Source: Chromera velia (lineage: Eukaryota; Sar; Chromeraceae). Taken from it: a stretch of DNA of 64,000 nucleotides. The stretch is from the NCBI GenBank assembly GCA_018398765.1, contig JAHBMJ010004726.1, positions 5,666 to 69,665 on the forward strand. The letters run 5' to 3'. Under the pieces are notes generated by a model. It was given only the letters and a program-made list of their open reading frames with translations. It did no database searches and was not told the DNA's origin. A program made the position numbers and the translations under genes. Shown piece after piece: positions 35,447-46,129 of this stretch. How positions within the stretch are numbered: position 1 is the first letter of the stretch; each line of letters begins with the position of its first letter.

Positions 35447-38312
35447 ATGGGGGGGAAGGAGAAAGGGAATAAAGAGGCTGCAGGCTTCTACGACAGCCGC
35501 TGGTTCCGCATGTTTGCCACGTTGGTGGTTGCGTCAATGACTGGGATCTCCTTCGTAGTTGGATTGACTGTTCAACTGCTGTACATACTTTTTCTGGGCC
35601 CTGTCTTGATCTTTTTCGAAGGCGTGCGCGAACTCTTGCTGGCTGAGATGAGCTTCCGTCTCTTCAACAGCATCTGTCAGTGGTGTGCTTTCTGAGTCAG
35701 AAACTTTAGGGGGTCGCTTCTTGCAAGCCGGGGCCGAGGTAGAAGTGTATGACCGTCTCGTATCTCTGGTTGGATATTTGCGCGCTTCCGTCTCCCATTT
35801 TCCTCCCCGGAGTTTCTGTCAATGCCTTCCTCTGTTTGTGATTTGTCCTTCATCCCTTTTTCGTGAACGCTCGGCCTTCTGGCTTGCTTCTGTATTGTCT
35901 GTGAGTTACTCTCGCTGAATTTCCCTTAGTCCCTTTAAGCTCAGTCTGCTGCTGGTCAGTCAGTGGGTCGGTAGGTCGACGGACTTTCTTCCGTCTGTCG
36001 AGTCGTTGCCGCATATTTTTGCACTCGCTTCTTTGTCTCTCTCCGCTTTGCCGCTTCTCTTGCCTGCCGTCCGATCTGTGAGAAGAGGAATCAAACGAAA
36101 GAACTCACACTAGAATTTGGTGAGACCGTCGACTTGTGACGTGTGGCTGAGGTGGTCTCTGAGATTGTCAAAGCTGTTTTGCAAAGGTGCCTTATGTTAT
36201 TAGCAGGATCGCTAGGCCCTCACGCCAGTCACTCCATATTCCGTTTTCTGTAGTTCTCTCCCTCTCGGTCTGATGGATGGTTTGCCTGTCATCATAGAGC
36301 TAGCGTATGATTTCCTCCCCTGGTTGCCTGCCTGTCATGGGCTGCAGTCACAGTGTGGTTGAATCCGTTCTGGCGCGTGAAAATTCTCCGGCCGTGGCCT
36401 TCCGCTGCCCTTTCGAAGCTTCCGAAGGCCAACCGGATCATCGTTGTGTCCAACCACCTGTCGGGCCTGGACCCCTGGATTGTCGCTGCGACCACTTGGC
36501 CTGTGAAGCTGAAGTACGTCTACAAGGCCTCTCTGAAGAACATCCCGATCGCCGGGTATGCCCTGTCTTTCACGGGAGACCTCGCGGTGTCCTTTACCAA
36601 GGAGAAAGGTCAGTCGTAACCTGGAGGAGAATAAAAGACACACATTTTTTTTTTTTTCGTTTGTCTCTCACTCCATCACAAAAGAGAAAAAAAGAACGGT
36701 GTATCCAGTCTGTCTTTCTGTATTGTCTGAAACATATGGTAGGTCTGTCCGACTGTCTGACTCGCTGAGGGACTTGTCGGCCTGTCTCTTTGTCGGTCGG
36801 AAGGGAAGAAGAAAGAAAGAAAGAGAGAAAGGAAGGTGGGAAGGAAGGATGGATGGAGACAAGGAAAAAGGGAAGGGAAGTGAAAAGAAATCCCGGAGTC
36901 TGTCTGCCCGTTTCGCTTGTCTGTCTCTTTGTTTGTCTGTCTGTCTGACTGTCTGTCCGTCTGTCTGTCTGAGTGAAGAAAAGACGACACAGTCTGTCTG
37001 TCTGTCTACGAAAAGACGGGAGAAGAAGAAACATATAGTCTGTCTGTCTGTCTGCCTGTTACTCTGTCTGGAGATGTTGTCTGAGTGGCTGTGTCCTTCT
37101 TCTGTCTTTCACTTTCTTTATCTTTCTGCCCTTCGCTGCTTTGTGCGTGATAACAAGAAGACGAGGGAAAAGAATGATTTAGATTGATAGTCGTCTGTGT
37201 CTGTACGTATCTGTCTGCCTGTCTCTGTCTCTCTGTGTGTTTTTGTGCAGGAGGATGGGGTGTCGACGCGGAGTCGATCAGAAAGATGATGCAGGTCTTT
37301 CTTTCTTTCTTTCGGGGAGGGGAGGGGAGGAGGAGAGGGAGTGACTCCCTCTCTGTAGAATGCCGACAGGGAGGGAAGATCTGACATGCCCTCTGTAAAT
37401 GTCCATGCGTCTGCCTTTTGCTTTTTCTCCCCTTCTGTGTGTTCTCCCTTCTCTTATTCTCTGCGCTGACTTTCTCCGCCTCTCTTTTTCTCTTCACCTT
37501 CCCCCGTACTCTTCTTCTCAGTTACCCTCCTTCGCTGCGTTCCTGATCTTTCCTCCCGCTCTGTTTGCTTCGTCTGCAGAGAGCTCGGCATCTTCTCGAG
37601 ATCGGCATAGGTATCTGCGTGTTTCCAGAGGGCACCCGTAGCCTGAGTGGGCGTCTGCAGCCGTTCAAGGACGGGTTCTTCCGACTGGCTGTGGACTGTC
37701 CTGACACACATGTCGTCCCAATGGGTGGGTAGGTAGGGGAGTGTGTGTGTGTGATGTGTGTGTGTGTGTGTGTGTGTTTGTGTGTTTGTGTGTGTGTGTA
37801 AGACTGTGTGTATGACTGTGTGTGCGTGCGCCTGTGCGTGCGTGCGTGTTCCTTTCTGCTCTGCTGATTTGGGAGGGGGAAGGAGCGGAGCCCTTCACCT
37901 GCTTTCCTTTCTTTAAATTTTCCCACCTTCCTCCATCTGCCTGTCTGTCTGTCTGTCTGTCTGTCTGGTTCCCTGCTTGCCTGCAGCCATGATGAACACG
38001 AACAAGGCGTGGCCGGTGAAGGGTAACCTGATCAGCTGTGCGACGATCTTTGTCGTCTTCGGAGACCCCATTTCCTGCTCGGTCGGTCGGTCTGTCGGTT
38101 TGTATGTGTCTATCTATCTCCGAAAGCGAGTTTCATTCGTCCTCCCTTTTTTTTTCCGTGTCAAAGTGTGTGGAGGGTCTTTTAGTCTTGTCGTGGTTGT
38201 TGAGGGCCCTGTGAAGTGGGAAGAGGGGAAAGGGCGCAGACATCTTCACTATACAGAATGAAGGCAGAAGAAAAGTGTTTTTTCTTCCTCCGCTGCCGTG
38301 CACACGCACGCA

Positions 38313-38364
<52 letters not shown>

Positions 38365-38872
38365 CTGAGAGAGACTGAGAGAGACTGAGACAGAGAAACG
38401 AATGTTTTGTGTTTTTGTTCAGACATAACTGGAGTCAGCGCATTAAGTGCGCTCGTTTAGTCTTTCGCCTTCAATTTGGACTTCCTTGCATTTTCCACCT
38501 CCATGTGTTTCAATGTATGATTTCTCTCTTTGTCGTACTGCGCGTTCCGCCCCCGCCCCCCGTGTGTGCAGGGAAAGACTGTGGACGCGTTGAAAAAGGA
38601 AGTGCGGGATGCAGTGGCCGAACTTCAAAGACAGACTCCTGGATATGATCCTGAGGTGAGGGGGCGAGTGGAAATCGGACAAGGGGGGAAGGGTGCTGGG
38701 GAGGGAAAATTTTGGACGTTATGACGGAGCAACTGTGCAGGGTAGGTGCGCGGCCAACAGCATGGGGAGGGAATGAGATCAGTGCGTACAGATGCATCTA
38801 CTCTCTCTGTCGGTCTGTCTGAAAGAAAGGGAGAGAAAAGGGAAAAAAAGACGATACAGTCTGTCTGTCTGT

Positions 38873-38903
<31 letters not shown>

Positions 38904-38909
38904 TCTCTT

Positions 38910-38959
<50 letters not shown>

Positions 38960-38964
38960 TGCGC

Positions 38965-38995
<31 letters not shown>

Positions 38996-39255
38996 AGTGT
39001 GTCTGAGTGTGTGAGAGTGTGTGTTTGAGTGTGTGAGAGTGTGTGTGAGAGTGTGTGTGTGTAGAGAGAGAGAGAGACAGTTTGGTGTGTCGGAGTGCGC
39101 GAATGTATTTATGGAGTTTTAAGTGTGTGTGCTCGGCTTGGTTGCAGAAGCACGGGCCCATGGACCCCTCCGCATTTGCGGAGACAAGAGGACACGGGCC
39201 CGAGGAGGACCTCTCTCAGAGAAGCAGACCGCCGAGCCCCGCCAAATCACGGTAG
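35447..39255 (+). CDS. 1-acyl-glycerol-3-phosphate acyltransferase-like (PlsC/AGPAT family), 7 exons, 321 aa
   Basis: Exons: 35447-35675, 36348-36608, 37251-37294, 37580-37724, 37987-38081, 38572-38655, 39148-39255; phases agree throughout and the stop is TAG at 39253. The N-terminus has a hydrophobic hairpin (VGLTVQLLYILFLGPVLIFF). Catalytic motif I is NHLSGLD (His113, Asp118), KASLKNIPIAGY is the acceptor region, and FPEGTRS (residues 193-199) is motif III, followed by VVPMAMMNTNKAWP. The family adds a fatty acyl chain from acyl-CoA or acyl-ACP to lysophosphatidic acid, giving phosphatidic acid, in ER or plastid membranes. The acyl donor and compartment cannot be read. The C-terminal exon is hydrophilic and Pro/Glu-rich. 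The first two donors are GTCAGT. Confidence 0.88.
36690..37065. repeat. Composite (GTCT)n repeats in acyltransferase intron
   Basis: Blocks of GTCTGTCTG alternate with purine-rich blocks (GAAGAAGAAACATATAGTCTG at 37022-37041 and related). They belong to the same composite family as 44.1-45.7 kb and 58.48-58.75 kb, in the orientation of the latter. Confidence 0.7.
37738..37860. repeat. (TG)n-rich intron start
   Basis: TG units with TTTG and ACTG interruptions follow the GTGGGTAGG donor of the intron after exon 37580-37724. Confidence 0.9.
38800..39080. repeat. Composite (GTCT)n/(CTGC)n/(CT)n/(TG)n repeat
   Basis: AAAAAGACGATACAGTCTG leads into GTCT, then CTGC, CT, TG and GTGA units over about 250 bases in the last intron of the acyltransferase gene. 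The lead-in matches other composite repeats in the window. Confidence 0.85.
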
Positions 39256-41006
39256 CATGCAATCCAAACACTCAGCCTGCCTGCTTGTATGTATGTGCCA
39301 CATGGCATAGAAGCTGAGAGATCGAATTCAATTATGGTTGTCTTTCCGGATTTCACAATCGATCATGCGAACGGAGCATGACACTGAAAGCTGAGTTTGT
39401 CCCTCAAATTTGCTAAGTTTGAGAACACTGGAAAACAGAAATCGCGGTTGAGCTAGAGCGACGAGAAGTGATTGTGGTCGAGATGTTGGAAGCTGTTTGT
39501 TTTTTCTTTAGACATTTAGTTTAATTAAGAGGTGCATCAAAATATGTATGCACGGTGTTGTCAAGTCTCGGTGCTTTCGGTATCTCGGTAACTTCTTAGT
39601 AGATCGTTCATAACATAGATGCTCTAATTGAATGTCCGGTTTGGAGAGGTAACCTCTAAAAAGTCATATATGATTAATTTAAATAATTTTCATGGGAGAT
39701 TTCCAATTTTTTAGAGGGATATTTAGGGCCCAGGGATCGATACTAAAATTTCTATTAGATTCTGTAAGTGTTTATAACTTTTTATTAAGTTTTTATTAAC
39801 TTTTTGAAAGATGACTTCAAATAAACTTAATAAAGGCTAAGAACGTAATCAGTATGTCTTAGGTAGCAGTATGTACGTTTGATTTAGTTAGTAACACTCA
39901 GTATCCAGCTAGCTCTGGATATGTATGGATGACGATGGCGGGTCATAGTTTGACACATAGTCACTGGCATAGTAGCACTAGATAAAACCTCATCATAACT
40001 TATAGATCGTCTAATAGATCGTTTATAACAAAGACATAGTAAATTTTTGGTAGAGAAATCTAAACATATTTTGGAGTTCTCTATAGCTCCAAACCATCTC
40101 CATCATATTACAGTACTGGCATAAGTACTGGTTTACGTAGATGCAAAGTGATACAAATGTCTTTGAATTTTGGGCCGTTTTTTTTTTAAATGCGAGAAAT
40201 ATGGAGAAGTGTGACGTTTTAGCCTTAATTTCGTATAAGTTTAGTACTTTTATTGAAACGGTTTTATCAATGGTTTATCGAAGTTTTAAAACCCCAATTA
40301 GCGTCTCAAATGCGTCTCAAACGGGTTGTTTAATAGGATGACAAACGGGATAAACACAGCACCTTAACCCTGTGACCTCGCTAGACCTCGCAGCACTTTT
40401 CTTGGAAGGAACCGTCCCTGAGCTCACCGCCAGGCTTAGTCGCCGGCATAGGTTTGTATTAATACGTATCCTAGAAGCATACACAATAGCGTCAGGATCC
40501 TAGGGAAACCGGGATAAGCGTGGCGCCTTATAATCTCTAACCTCGGCACTTTTCTTTAAAGGACCCGTACGTCCCAAGACCTCATGCAGTCTTTGCTTTC
40601 TGGGCCCGCGTGGGTCAAATTCGATCGTATAGGCCATGCGGGCTCGCTGCGCGCTGAGAAATTCGATTTGCCACGTCTACGGTCTATCAACATCTCTCAT
40701 CCAAGACTTAATTACGGGGGTTCGGGCATCCAAGACTCATCGTGCTGACAAGCTCGAGCTCTTCGGCTCTCTCATAGTTGGTAACTAGACGCGGTGAAAC
40801 TGGAAGTGTGCACAGAAACTGGCACAGCTTTTTGAATGTGCGAGCTGCTCCTTGAAAAATTCCGTCCTCATCTCGCTACAGTTCCAGAGTATCTTTGAGC
40901 CGTCTCCTTCGTAGTGTGACCGCTCTGACTCGGCTGTGCGCATTGCGACTCCTAGGTCACGCAGCATCCGACAAGCGTTCTCTCCGGAAAAGAGGAGCGT
41001 ACCACC
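39256..41006. other. AT-rich spacer then GC-richer upstream region
   Basis: 39300-40340 is AT-rich without usable frames. 40340-40590 holds two diverged copies of a roughly 80-bp segment. 40600-40700 is GC-richer with TGGGCCCGCGTGGG and GCGCGC, about 400 bases before the DUF4419 gene, where similar patches precede other genes. No exon seen. Confidence 0.6.
40337..40590. repeat. Diverged direct repeat (two copies)
   Basis: AAACGGGATAAACACAGCAC...CACTTTTCTTGGAAGGA (from about 40344) is echoed by AAACCGGGATAAGCGTGGC...CACTTTTCTTTAAAGGA (from about 40505), each followed by a CCGT stretch and GACCTC or GAGCTC. The copies are clearly related but diverged. Confidence 0.5.
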
Positions 41007-42710
41007 ATGGATTCTTCATCAAACATTTTCGCCCCGTTTAGTGAGGAACAGCCAGCGAAAGACATTCCTCGAATCGGCACTGCGGAAGTGTCTTTTCCCG
41101 TCTCCTCGTCTGTATCGGTGGGAGATCTGCAGCGTTCCCTTCCTGATTCTGCAGTACGAGACGCGTTCTTCAAGCACGTAGAAGTGGAAGTCTTGTCTCT
41201 TGACGGACTTTCAGGTACAGGCGAGCATGAGACCAAAGTGGTTGCAGTGTTCAACAAGAATTCTGTGCTCGCGCAGGCAGTTCATATGGCGTTCTACAAA
41301 CACTTCCCTCTTATTCTATCCCCCGACGTCATTTGGATCACCATTGCCCAGGGATTTGCCAATCATGTGAACGAGAACGCCGAAAAGCTGCGTTCTCGTT
41401 TTGTTGACCACGAGGGGAAGAAGACCATCGCCGTTGAGAGACCACAGTTCGTGCGTGGGTCTGCTGACAATGACTGGCCGAGTGTCTTTCCTGAATTCAG
41501 TGAGAAGATCAAACTGAATACGAAGGAAGATATTGCAGGTCTGATCAGATGTGAGTTTTCCACCACGACTCCCACCACACGCATTTGCTCTGAGATCGTC
41601 CTGATGGATTCTGTGAAATCCTACTTCAAGTACGAGGTCTGTGATGGGTGTGGGATCCCGTCCGTGACCCTTCGAGGGACTGTTGCCGACTGGAAGGATT
41701 TGCAGCGGCGGGCTGAGGGGCTCCTGAGGGTGTGTCCCGACCTCGGGTGGTGGTTTAAGGAGCTGCTGCCTGTGTTGGCGCAGTTTGTTGCGGCTGCAGA
41801 GGGGAGGGAGGACGGGCAATTTTGGGAGTCGGTGTGCAATGTGTTCGGAGAGTCTGGATTCAGGATGCCTCTCTCGGGGTGGGTGCAGGTGTTCTACCCC
41901 TATCTGCTCACAGGCCACGAAGGTGAAGTCGAAGTAGAATCGGAATTCGATTTCGGAAGCGATGATTCCGACAGCGATAGTGACAGTGATAGTGACAGTG
42001 ATAGTGATAGCGGTGATTCAGAAAGTGGAGACGATTCTGGGGCACTGGAAGGGGAGAACGAAGAGAAAGATGTGGAAAAGAAAGAAGAGCTTAAGGCAGG
42101 GGAAAAGAAAGAGGAAAAAGGGGACAAAGGAAAAAGGGAAAAGAATGAACATGAGAAAGCGAGCTCGTCGGAGGAAGCCGATGCCTCGGTGTCCCTAGCG
42201 GACGAACAGGAAGATAGTGACCAAGAGCGTGACAGAGAAAAAGAATACGATGGCGGAGATGAGGAAGAAATGTATGTGACTTCGACTGACAAGAAAATTG
42301 GCGGGATAGTTACGCGTGTCATCGAAAGGAGGAGGAAGAGGAGAGACGCCTCGATCCTTCGACGAAATAAGTACCTGGGAGAGTGGCGAAAGTGTTTCGA
42401 ATCAGGGGGGGCACCTGATTTGGGGGGAGGGCACATGGAGAGTGACGTTGAGTCTGGTCACGAGTCTGAACCTGTTCCCATGCCCTCAGCAAAGAAGAGG
42501 AAGTCAGGCTGGCGTTGCTACGGGCAAGGAGTAGATCTCGAAACGATTCCATCTTCGATTAGTTTTGTTCCGTTTGTGTACAGAGCTTTCGATGAAGGGG
42601 GGAAGGAATACAATTACAGATTCTGTGGGGGTCTGACGCACATCGCTCAGACAGTAGGGGACAGGGCTGTAGAGCCCCTCTGTGGGTGGGCTGTGGGGGA
42701 ATCGCGGTGA
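41007..42710 (+). CDS. DUF4419-family protein, intronless, 567 aa
   Basis: A single open frame starts at an ATG in good context (ACCATGG). The first 300 residues carry the DUF4419 pattern: LILSPDVIWITIAQGFANHV, NAEKLRSRFVDHEGKK, FSTTTP, EIVLMDSVKSYFKYE, CGIPSVTLRGTVADWKDL, FW and SGWVQVFYPYL. The matching C-terminal part (YRFCGGLTHIAQTVGDRAVE ... GWAVGE) is separated from it by a roughly 240-residue acidic, low-complexity insert that includes a (DS)n run and Lys/Glu-rich stretches. The molecular function of the family is not established. Every other well-supported multi-domain gene here has introns, so an intronless gene stands out and could reflect retroposition; there is no poly(A) remnant to prove it. 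The stop codon lies in the first unit of a minisatellite. Confidence 0.85.
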   Translation: MDSSSNIFAPFSEEQPAKDIPRIGTAEVSFPVSSSVSVGDLQRSLPDSAVRDAFFKHVEVEVLSLDGLSGTGEHETKVVAVFNKNSVLAQAVHMAFYKHFPLILSPDVIWITIAQGFANHVNENAEKLRSRFVDHEGKKTIAVERPQFVRGSADNDWPSVFPEFSEKIKLNTKEDIAGLIRCEFSTTTPTTRICSEIVLMDSVKSYFKYEVCDGCGIPSVTLRGTVADWKDLQRRAEGLLRVCPDLGWWFKELLPVLAQFVAAAEGREDGQFWESVCNVFGESGFRMPLSGWVQVFYPYLLTGHEGEVEVESEFDFGSDDSDSDSDSDSDSDSDSGDSESGDDSGALEGENEEKDVEKKEELKAGEKKEEKGDKGKREKNEHEKASSSEEADASVSLADEQEDSDQERDREKEYDGGDEEEMYVTSTDKKIGGIVTRVIERRRKRRDASILRRNKYLGEWRKCFESGGAPDLGGGHMESDVESGHESEPVPMPSAKKRKSGWRCYGQGVDLETIPSSISFVPFVYRAFDEGGKEYNYRFCGGLTHIAQTVGDRAVEPLCGWAVGESR

Positions 42711-42955
42711 TTGCTTTTTCTTTGCCTGTGGGGGAATCGGGGTGATTACTTTTTCTTTGCCTGTGGGGGAATCGGGGTGATGTGGGGGAATCGGGGTGAT
42801 TACTTTTTCTTTGCCTGTGGGGGAATCGGGGTCATTACTTTTTCTTTGCCTGTGGGGGAATCGGGGTGATTACTTTTTCTTTGCCTGTGGGGGAATCGGG
42901 GTGATTACTTTTTCTTTGCCTGTAGGGGAATCGGGGTGATTACTTTGTCTTTGCT
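42690..42955. repeat. 35-bp minisatellite overlapping the DUF4419 stop codon
   Basis: Seven units of 35 bp, each starting CTGTGGGGGAATCGGGGTGA and ending TTACTTTTTCTTTGC, plus one partial unit. The first unit supplies the last codons and the TGA of the DUF4419 frame (GGGGAATCGCGGTGA). The units are highly similar, so expansion is recent. Confidence 0.95.
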
Positions 42956-44169
42956 ATGCATGCTCCCTTGACTAATTGCTGACAGGTCATGTGACAGCTC
43001 GAGGAGGGGAATGATCTCTGAAATAGTGCGATCGTGAAACCAATGGAAGAATGCGCAGGAGCGTGTGGGGGGTCGGGAATGATACTTTCTTCATCTCTGT
43101 CACCATCCGGTCTGGATCGGTTGCAGATAAGGCAGAAGGACAAATGGAAAGACAAGCGGCCGTGTTCTTGGTTGACCAAGAGATCGCTTCTGCCGTGCAT
43201 ATAAAGTGAAAATGAAGAAAGTGGCATGCGACAGGGGCGATGGATTGATTGCTGCGTCTTTGTGAGTGAAAGGCGGCTGCCGATCGGGAGGTGTGACTGC
43301 TGGGGTTGTCAAATACCTTCTCATCAGTTGAGTGCTCATGTTTCGTTTAGTTCTCTGTCGATGAGGTAGTTGAGTGGCCAGTAAATTGACATGTCTGCCA
43401 CTCCGGAGGAGAACAGACTACGTGTCAGACTTGCTGCATGCTAGGCTGCATGACTGAGACCTGGTGAAGGGGTACGCCTGGTACTACGCCATCGCTATTG
43501 GCGCATAAATAACTAGATAAATAAGCGTCTAGCGTTCGGTAAGTCGACACAAACAGGGCAGGTTTGACTGCTAATTAAGTTGTTAAATTGTGTAGCTAAC
43601 CATCTAGTAACTAGTTTTTTTCTATAACTGCGGTTAGGCATCCTGTAATTAACTAATTATCTATAGTTTCTAAGTTTTACAATTAGTTATAGAACTAGTT
43701 ATATTGCATGTTTGAAATTTGTTTAGGACAGGGTTGGAGGCAGTACTAAGGATGTGAAAAAAGAAAAGAAAAGAAATCACGTTGCATACGTAAGTGCAGC
43801 GTAACGCTGGGAAAATGTGATAACAAGGATAGACTAGGATAGAAAAGGAGATACACATAGTACAACTTTATCCCACACTAGATCCCACAAGTAAGCTTTG
43901 TCGCGTGATTATACGCCATGATAGCACCTTTCTACACCTTTGAGAACATTTTTAAATTGTTTATAGTTGTTTTAGTACGTAGTTGTTTAACATAAAAAAG
44001 GAGTGCCTACGCTGCATGATTGATATCTTAATAGTCATATTTTTTTTTTATGTCCGGCACCTAGGAAATAATCAGATCGAATTAATTACTCAGCGTATAT
44101 ATGCTGTACATAGAATAGAAATCGCCTTTCTTACCCTTTTTATCTTTCTCCATTCTTTTCTATTTTTTT

Positions 44170-44502
44170 CTTTCTGACAGACTCTATGTCTGACAGACAG
44201 CTAGATAAACAGACAGACAGACAGAGAATATAGATAGACAGACAATATGTTTTTTCTTTTGAATCTTTTCCCTTCTTTTCTTCATGTGTATAACAGACAG
44301 AAAGAAAGAACCAGGACAAAAGAAGAGAACCAACAACTAATCAAACTGCGTGGGCAAGGGGCCTGAAAGGTAAGAGATAAACGCCCCTTGCCTCTCCACC
44401 TCCCAACAGACTTTCACATGATCGCTGGGTCCACACGTTAATCCTCTGCTACTTCCAATCAAGACAAAAGACTAGACAAAAGAGAGAAAAACAGACAGTC
44501 TG

Positions 44503-44533
<31 letters not shown>

Positions 44534-44569
44534 GAGACAGAGAGACAGAGAGATAGAGAGACAGAAAAA

Positions 44570-44605
<36 letters not shown>

Positions 44606-45197
44606 AACTTGAAAGAATCAGATCGACGACAAAACTTGAAAACGCCCGCTAATAGGGCCGCTATCATTACTACCACACAACTTCAGCAAATGTCTAAGCT
44701 TCGAATGAATCGAATCAGCCCTCAATTACCACAGTAAGAACGATTGATTAGGCTCTATTATAAACTTAAACATTATATAAACAACGATTACTGCATCAAA
44801 TCCGTATTTCTAAATTAGTTATGAATCAGTTTACAATCAGTTGATGCAACTTTGTAGTTAACGCTTGTTGTTCAGCTGCTTTCCTACCTACCTAAGGATA
44901 ACTTTGCACAAATTACGCCCTTAACCGTAATATTTACATTTCACCTTATATTATGCACCACATAAAACGTAACATGGCCCTTCCAGCCATGTATATGTAA
45001 CAAAGGTATATTAGTTACGGTTAACGCCACTATGTAAAAGAAAGAAAGAGAGAGAGAGAGAGAGAGGGAGAGAGAAAGAAAGAAAGAAAGAAAGAATGAA
45101 AGCTAGCTAGCTAGATAGATAGATGGTTACATAGATAAACAGACAGAATGCGTACTTCTTTCTTTTTTCTTCTTCTCCTCATATAGACAGACGATAT

Positions 45198-45232
<35 letters not shown>

Positions 45233-45320
45233 TATGTGTTTCTTCTTCTCCCTTCTTTTCTTCATGAACACTTTTCTTCATGAACACAACAGACAAAAAG
45301 AAAGAAAGAACAAAGACAAA

Positions 45321-45354
<34 letters not shown>

Positions 45355-45570
45355 TATATGTTTCTTCTTCTCCCTTCTTTTCTTCATGAACACAGACAGA
45401 CAGACTATATCGTCTTTTCTTTACTTCACTTTTTCCGAAACGCTTCCTTTCTTTCGGACAGACAGACAGACAGACAGACAGACAGATAGACAATATGTTG
45501 CTTCTTCTCCCTTCTTTTCTTCATGAACACAGACAGACAGACTATATCGTCTTTTCTTTTCCTTTTTCTC

Positions 45571-45608
<38 letters not shown>

Positions 45609-45720
45609 TATATTGTCTTTTATTTCGCTTTTTCTCCTTCTTCATTTTTTTCTGTTTTTTTCTTTCTTCTTTTGGCGCGCTCTCTCAGACAGACAGACAG
45701 ACAGACAGACAGACCGACAA
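44170..45720. repeat. Composite dispersed repeat: (GACA)n plus TATATGTTTC...TTCATGAACAC block
   Basis: At least four times, 6-10 GACA units are followed by TATATGTTTCTTCTTCTCCC, then TTCTTTTCTTCATGAACAC, then GACA again (clearest at 45186-45290, 45320-45410 and 45456-45550). Simple (GAAA)n and (GA)n tracts intervene. The same composite occurs in reverse orientation at 58482-58745 and in fragments at 36690-37065 and 38850. It produces artificial VCLSVCLS / DRQTDRQ frames. Confidence 0.8.
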
Positions 45721-46129
45721 AGACACATAGCAAATTTTGAGCAAAAAATTTTTTTTAAAGTGAGAAAGCCGCTCAGGTCATCGATTAACAGGGACACATG
45801 AATTGTCCACAACAGAATTCATCGAGAAAATAAAGTTCCGGGCGTCCAGGTTCACTTCATCCGAATTTGGTTTAGAAGCATTACTATATCGAACAAGCCT
45901 GTTGGTCAATCCCGCTGTTCTTGCTTGCAAAGAAGCAGTCTGGCCATGGATCACCTTTGCATGCAGAAAAACGCCCTCAGGGAAATTGTTGGTTAAAGTT
46001 TGAAAAGTAAAGTAGAGCCAGCTGCGCCAACAGAGTGCGCCAGACGAGTCAAAGTCTTCACAGAGCTCTCTCAGAGTGCGATAGGCCACAAGTCATGAAG
46101 GAAAGGGAGGAGAATGTCAGCTTCAGCTG

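Noticed and set aside
42690-42955. CRISPR-like array of seven 35-bp repeats
   Set aside because: Units are directly adjacent with no unique spacers, in eukaryotic DNA; it is a minisatellite.
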